Assembly: GCA_021234155.1 (NCBI GenBank)
Contig: JAJEKV010000411.1
Location: forward strand, 60,001-124,000
Reading direction: 5' to 3'
Length of the DNA: 64,000 nt
DNA from: Isoetes taiwanensis
Lineage: Eukaryota; Streptophyta; Lycopodiopsida; Isoetales; Isoetaceae
The translations under genes were made by a program, and so were the position numbers. The notes under the pieces were generated by a model. That model was not told where the DNA came from. It ran no database searches and saw only the letters and a program-made list of their open reading frames with translations. Positions 59,050 to 64,000 of this stretch are shown here, one piece after another (position 1 is the stretch's first letter; every line of letters starts with the position of its first letter).

Positions 59050-59870
59050 CCGGCTGTGATCAGATTCATGAAGACATACTTCAAAGTGCGTGGCAGCTAC
59101 TATTGGTCGAGGAATGAAGAAGCGGTAGTCGCCACATCAAGGAATGTCGGCTATGTCAGTAAACGAAGGCGTAACAGCTTCAACCGAGGTGCATTGGAAC
59201 CATTAGCGTTGCCAAACGCCAAGTGGGAAGTCGTCAAAGATGGGCTTCATAATCGGGGCTTCCAAGAACAAGAAGAGGGAAGGATGCCCCGATGGTCGTG
59301 GTCGACAAGTTGTCGGAAGATGGCCCATTTTGTGCTTATGCGGGACCACCGGACCACTGACTATGGATACGGCAAAGCTCTTCACCAAAGAAATCTTGAG
59401 GCTCCATGGCATGCCAAAGGGAAATCGGTTCATCGGTGCCTTTTGGCGGGACCCTTCCAGCGGCGATTGACGGCTATCCATGAGCCGCGGCTTATCATCC
59501 CCTGACGGATGGGCAAACGGAGTATACCAACGAGAATATTGGAGGATATGCTGCGGAACTATATGTCGGAACAAGCAAGGTATGTGGGAAGAGTTTATTC
59601 ACTTGGTGGAGTTTGCATATAATAGCACCAAGCAGGAATCATCCCAAAATCGCCTTCATGATTAATTCACGCTACCAATGCCCAACTCCGCACCTTTGGC
59701 ACAACCCCGTGTCAAAAGTGGAAGTTTCGCGAGCAAATGTTGGGCGACATCACGTGACTTCGTGAAAGAAGTTCGAGAACATCTTCTTGCAGACAGGAGT
59801 CGACAAAGAGCATCGCCGACATGCATCGGACGGTCGAGAGAGTTCCAAGTTGGAGATGATGTATAGCTCA
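59050..59870 (+). pseudogene. Chromovirus integrase core
   Basis: KWEVVKDG (59222), then VVVDKLSEDGPFCAY-like and MDTAKLFTKEILRLHGMPKG (59360-59425), TDGQTE (59502-59520), EEFIHLVEFAYNSTKQESSQ (59588-59650). These are gypsy integrase motifs around the DDE core; several frameshifts. Confidence 0.8.
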
Positions 59871-60154
59871 AGATAAAAAAGCGAAGCTCGCGATCGAAAA
59901 TTGTAAGAAGCTTGCTCCAAGGTGGGTGGACCCTTGAGGAATAGTCAAGAGGATAGGTAATCAATCCTACAGATAGGATCTACCGGCACACCTAAAGATT
60001 CACAAAGTCTTCCCACGGAGTTTGCTCAAGAAGCACACTCCTAATCCGGATGAAGTCTGGACACTCCAACGATGTTGGAAATGACGAGTAAGAAGCGGAT
60101 AGAAATAGTTCGAACTAATTCTTGATAAAGCATTCAAGAAAACAAAGGAGATCG

Positions 60155-60245
60155 GAGTTTTCTCCAATACTTGGTCAAGTGGAAACACTAGGTGGAAGAC
60201 GCGACATGGGTACTTAAAAGAGATTTGATAAAGCAAGCATCCACG
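60155..60245 (+). pseudogene. Chromodomain remnant
   Basis: Reads FLQYLVKWKH-stop-VEDATWVLKRDLIKQA, matching the chromodomain core YLVKWKG...ATWE. In chromoviruses this C-terminal domain targets integration to modified chromatin. One in-frame TAG is present. Confidence 0.75.
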
Positions 60246-60249
60246 CTTT

Positions 60250-61168
60250 ATGGAGCAATGGGGACGGCAAGGTCATCTCCGAAGAAATCGGCTCCGGCAT
60301 GTCGATTTGTGTAGATTTATAGCTTGCATAGTTAACTATAATCTCCACGCGATGCAACCTATGAGGTATGGGTTGCATCGTTGTTATCGATGATGAGATC
60401 ACACGGCGATCTCTAGGGCGTGGTGTAATGTCAATGTAGGCATGACCGCGGTTCGCTTGGAAAGTCTACTGGTCCCCGGAAGTAGGCGACCTCGAGATAA
60501 GAGGTCATTAGGGAATGCATTGATAGGAAAAGCACTTATAGTCAATGCCTACGGGGAGGACCCTATCCTTCACGCCCCATATACGCCGAAAGGACCCTAT
60601 CCTCCGCACGGGCAACTAAAGGTGTAGGCATGAGTGCCATATAGGCATTATAGGGCTATTTGTCTCCACGCCACGATGGAAGAAGCATCCTCTTCCTACG
60701 CCGGGAGATTAGCCATGCATTCACGTAGATAGTTGGGGTGGTTCCCTTATAACCAAATTTATAAATAATTAAAAATGGTACTAACGTAGTGTTGACCTGC
60801 AGGCCAATAGAGCGCTCCGGAGGGCTAGGAGGTCGAGCTACGAAGACTTGCAACACAAATTTTGTTGTAATGTGTTGCAAGAAATGAAGAGTACCTCAGA
60901 GAATAATTGTATATATATTGATAAACTAAAACATTATGATAAGTAAAACATTATGGGTAATTGTTGTAATGACATACGAATTGATAAGTATTTGATTGAA
61001 TAATAGTATAATAATGTTCTAAAAATATTACCTTAAGGTAATCATAATAAATGTCTAACTATGATAATAGTATATCGTATGCATCAAGTTGATTGCGGGT
61101 TAAAGAAGATCCCAAGGTGGGAGACCCACGATCTTTGCCGGACAACATCAATTTAGGTGGGGGGAGAA
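60250..61168. other. Post-integrase region up to the polypurine tract
   Basis: No recognised gene. 60890-61080 is AT-rich with repeated AAAACATTATG. The polypurine tract sits at 61156-61168. Confidence 0.5.
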
Positions 61169-62669
61169 TGTGGCGTTCCATGCGATATATACGGTCTCAA
61201 GGCGATATCACGGAAATCTGACCGAAGCCAATAATGCAGCGTAACGCCGCCCGCACGCGGTAATGCCCGGCGGTAATCAAGCAAGGGCGCCGAGGGGGCA
61301 ACTTGCAAGGTGTGCACACTTAGCAATGTGCGACTTTAAACCTTTAACCCATTAAAGGCAGACCAAGGGTCATGGAAACCCTAAACCTAACTGGAGAGCC
61401 TATGTAAGGTAACCAAACCCTAATTCTTCCCTTTTAGGTCACACTAACCTTCCGAGCTCCCAGCTTTTTGAGGAGTCAAATCCAACTCCCAAGATCTGCC
61501 GCCGCGCCCTAGCTTCGTCAAATTCTCCTTCCAATCGCATCCCCAAAGCGTACGGCGATATGGACGATTCGGATCAAGAGGAGGAACCGAGGGGATCAGG
61601 GTATTTAGTCGATTTAATAGCCTAAACCGTATTCCAGCCATCGAACCAATAGGTTTAGCCTGTTAAATTAACCTTAGTAGCCAAAGCGGATCCCAGATTG
61701 ACCCCTAACTAAAGAACCTAACTCTATGATATAGATTAGTTCTTATTCTTTAGTTCTATGATGATGTGATGGATGGATGAATTCTCGTGGACCCATTGTA
61801 TTGGGAAGGGGGTAGAGACTTAAAGCTTAGTAGTTGATGCTCCTAGCTAGCCTCCTTAGCACATAATCAGATTCGGCTGTACAAGAACCACACCCGGTTG
61901 TGGGTGAAGGGCCAGGAATGGCCTAGAAGGAGGTTCGTGTTCGACTCTTGAACGATCCCTCCGTGTGTAAGGCCTACAGGGGGATCATTGTGGACTAGGT
62001 CTAATGGCTTGCCACTGAGTGTGGGTAGGGCATGGGCTCAACACCCGTGGAGTGGGGTTCACTTTCCAGTGGGTTAAGTCGAATAAGGGCAGTGGCCCTC
62101 TAGTCACCTTGAGTCGGCATGGAGACCTCACGGTGGGAGTGATCCCTACCGCCCCATCGGCCCTGGGAGATGCAACCCGGGAATAGCCCTTTGGCTATGC
62201 ATCCGGCTACTGATCAGTCCCAACACTCTTCAACCTACTCGCAAAGTGTGCACGAGGGGAGGGGCGGATGGAGTGGACAACCCTATGCCATGTTCTCATG
62301 CCAGCCAAATCCATTATCATGATTCCGCCCCGCAATGAACTCACGGGAGACCAAGCCGTCGATCATCCCCCCGAGTCCGAGCACGGGGTAGGAAACCATA
62401 TGTATTGTGCTGATCTTTGTCTATGCAGATGTTGATGTACCACCCTTCGAGGTGGATATGTGAGGATGTTATGTACTGACATGTATATTTACGCTTCATG
62501 AGCTAGGTAGACCCCAGGGAGACGGGTAAAATGACCCCTTCACTCTTCCCTTTGGGACTCGTTACGGGTGCGGTGATATGTGGAGGGCCATTATCCGATG
62601 GAGCCGGTATGGGGGATGAACTCTGTTTGTATACGGTGAGTGCACCGTATACAAGTAGGGGACGTCACA
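61169..62669 (+). repeat. 3' LTR of the chromovirus
   Basis: 1.5 kb, starts TGTGGCGTTCC after the polypurine tract and ends GGGGACGTCACA. It differs from the 5' LTR by many one- to three-base indels as well as substitutions. Confidence 0.9.
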
Positions 62670-62673
62670 AGCA

Positions 62674-63024
62674 CTATCTTGGTGATTGTCTGAGTCCATA
62701 CACAACTCTATTAAGCTTCCAAATCTTATTTTCACCTTCCTCAAACCCTGGTGCTTGCGTCATAAATATGTCTTCTTCTAGTTTTGCATTCAAGAATGTT
62801 GTGTTCACATCCATGTGATGGATTTTGAAATTATGTGCATTCGCAATGGATATGAGCATTCTGATACTGTTCATTTTGACTAGAGGGGAGAATGTCTCGT
62901 CATAATCTTGCCCCTTTCTCGGAGAAAATCCCTGAGCTACAAGGCGTGCCAATATCCATTTACATCCAACTATATTTCTGCCCATTGGAATATCTGTAAG
63001 TGTATAAGTTTCTGTCCTCTTGAA
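62674..63024 (-). pseudogene. Copia reverse transcriptase, N-terminal part
   Basis: Reads TETYTLTDIPMGRNIVGCKW, ARLVAQGFSPRKGQDYDETF, SPLVKMNSIRMLISIANAHN, IHHMDVNTTFLNAKLEEDIF (catalytic Asp in MDV) and WKLNRVVYGLRQSPR. About a dozen residues normally present between GCKW and ARLVAQG (the K...DG..RYK stretch) are missing, an internal deletion. It continues at 50455. Confidence 0.9.
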
Positions 63025-63828
63025 AGTGATGGAAATTAAGTGTCATGTGATATTAGGTCTGTTAAAACAAAAGCACAGATGTATAGATGGTTGTTTGCAG
63101 TCCAAACATGGGTGACAGGAAATTTAAAAGCACCAGGGGATTAGGGACCATATCTTGGCTCCCCTGTGTAACATGGATCAAGGTATGAAGAAATATTTGT
63201 TGAAATATTAGAGTTGAACCTTGTGAACATGCAAAGGTTAGATACATGGTTATTTAATGTTTGAAAATTGCAAAACCAATGGTCAGGGTGCTACACGGTT
63301 TAACTTGACCTGTGGGATAAATCGTCAGGGTGCTGTTTGCTTCGACTTGGCCTGTGGGATAAACATGGATTAAACATGGATAGATAGTAATTTCGGAAGG
63401 CAAGTTTATCCGATTCCAAAACCACTGGATCGGATGTATATAGAAGAAATGAAGCTAAAAACGGAGGTGTGTGCTTGATACAAGCCAGATTTGCTTGGTA
63501 AGGATCGTTCAGGAATTGGGTCAACTTTGCTATAGTGACATGGTCAATCCCCGAGCTACAGTATTCCGTTCAATGGTTTAATAATAAGTTAAAGATAATA
63601 TTTGTTTGAGAAATCATTTGGACTCTTGTAAAAGGCTTAACTTGAATTGATTGAAGTTCAAATATAAGGTGATTTGATGAGAAGTTTCTCCTTGAAATAG
63701 CCATTGTCATGAATAGAGTATAAGTTGAATAGATTATATGCTATTTGCATTTATTGAATGCAATCAGTCTAGAGCATAAATTGTCCAAGAATAAGTTAGC
63801 AATCCATATTAAAAATACAACAGAAAGA
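63025..63828. other. About 800 bp insertion-like segment between copia codons
   Basis: Copia sequence stops after DEMASF (63829 and right) and resumes at TETYTLTDIP (63024 and left), which would normally be a few codons apart. The interior has a repeated GTCAGGGTGCT...TGACCTGTGGGATAAA unit at 63278-63365 and no recognised gene. Confidence 0.5.
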
Positions 63829-63915
63829 GGCCATTTCATCATGCATAGCCTCAAGCCATCCTTATCAGGTGAACTCAATGCTACTGAGTAATTTTCTAGT
63901 ATACATTAAAATTTG
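63829..63915 (-). pseudogene. Copia RT entry region
   Basis: Reads ENYSVALSSPDK, then in another frame GWLEAMHDEMASF, the W..AM..E..S motif at the start of copia reverse transcriptases. The rest of the element (integrase, gag, 5' LTR) lies beyond the right edge. Confidence 0.65.
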
Positions 63916-64000
63916 ATAGCATTAAAGTCTCAAATATATCATGTAACACACCTCTTTGTTCTACGAGTCTTTTGCTTTTTCCATATGTATCTCGTCCATG

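Larger units (their letters stand above)
50464..62669 (+). mobile_element. Ty3/gypsy chromovirus, 12.2 kb, decayed
   Basis: LTRs at 50464-52511 and 61169-62669. A tRNA-Met-type primer site (TGGTATCGAGC, 52513) follows the 5' LTR, and a polypurine tract GGTGGGGGGAGAA (61156-61168) precedes the 3' LTR. Pol order is RT, RNase H, integrase, chromodomain on the plus strand. It splits the copia RT between QSPR and MDTYL. Flanks GCATC (50459-50463) and GCACT (62671-62675) are an imperfect 5 bp duplication. Confidence 0.9.

Overview
The window looks like a repeat-dominated chromosome segment of a land plant with a large genome, probably a seed-free lineage such as a fern or lycophyte. The evidence for a plant is a spliced UDP-arabinose 4-epimerase gene with short GT-AG introns, a Ty1/copia and a Ty3/gypsy chromovirus of plant type, and a PPR gene fragment in the style of the large PPR families of seed-free plants. 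The lineage call is inference. Only one host gene (53-2291, minus strand) looks intact. Nearly everything else is transposable-element sequence, mostly decayed.

Layout. 53-2291: UDP-arabinose 4-epimerase, nine coding exons, 395 codons. 2847-4001: a 1 kb inverted-repeat element with a 143 bp MITE beside it. 6584-9113: a broken DUF7869-type gene, cut at 9114 by a DIRS/Ngaro-like tyrosine-recombinase retroelement (9114 to about 15380) that reads leftward as possible gag, reverse transcriptase, RNase H, recombinase. 16363-25300: element A, a TIR element with two convergent gene sets. 26271-27315: another TIR element. 28246-29360: patchwork repeats. 29560-31300: a dead hAT transposase.

From about 31468 to the right edge is a nest. 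A minus-strand copia element is cut into pieces by at least four later insertions: element B, a 7.6 kb TIR element of the same kind as A (31839-39433); a 3.0 kb non-coding LTR element with perfect 5 bp target duplication (39730-42748); a 6.8 kb element with split direct repeats and no target duplication (43394-50172); and a 12.2 kb plus-strand chromovirus (50464-62669) that itself carries a solo LTR (51063-51615).

The most interesting system is the pair A and B. Each begins and ends with a GG(G/A)TAAA terminal inverted repeat. Each carries a rightward coiled-coil gene and a leftward, intron-containing gene with a Cys-rich region and a DFAENY / WSDG / HGKGxHDG triad, which reads like a DDD/E RNase H-fold transposase. 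Each also holds a host gene fragment (FCP1-like phosphatase in A, PPR in B). I cannot assign them to a named transposon superfamily from sequence alone.
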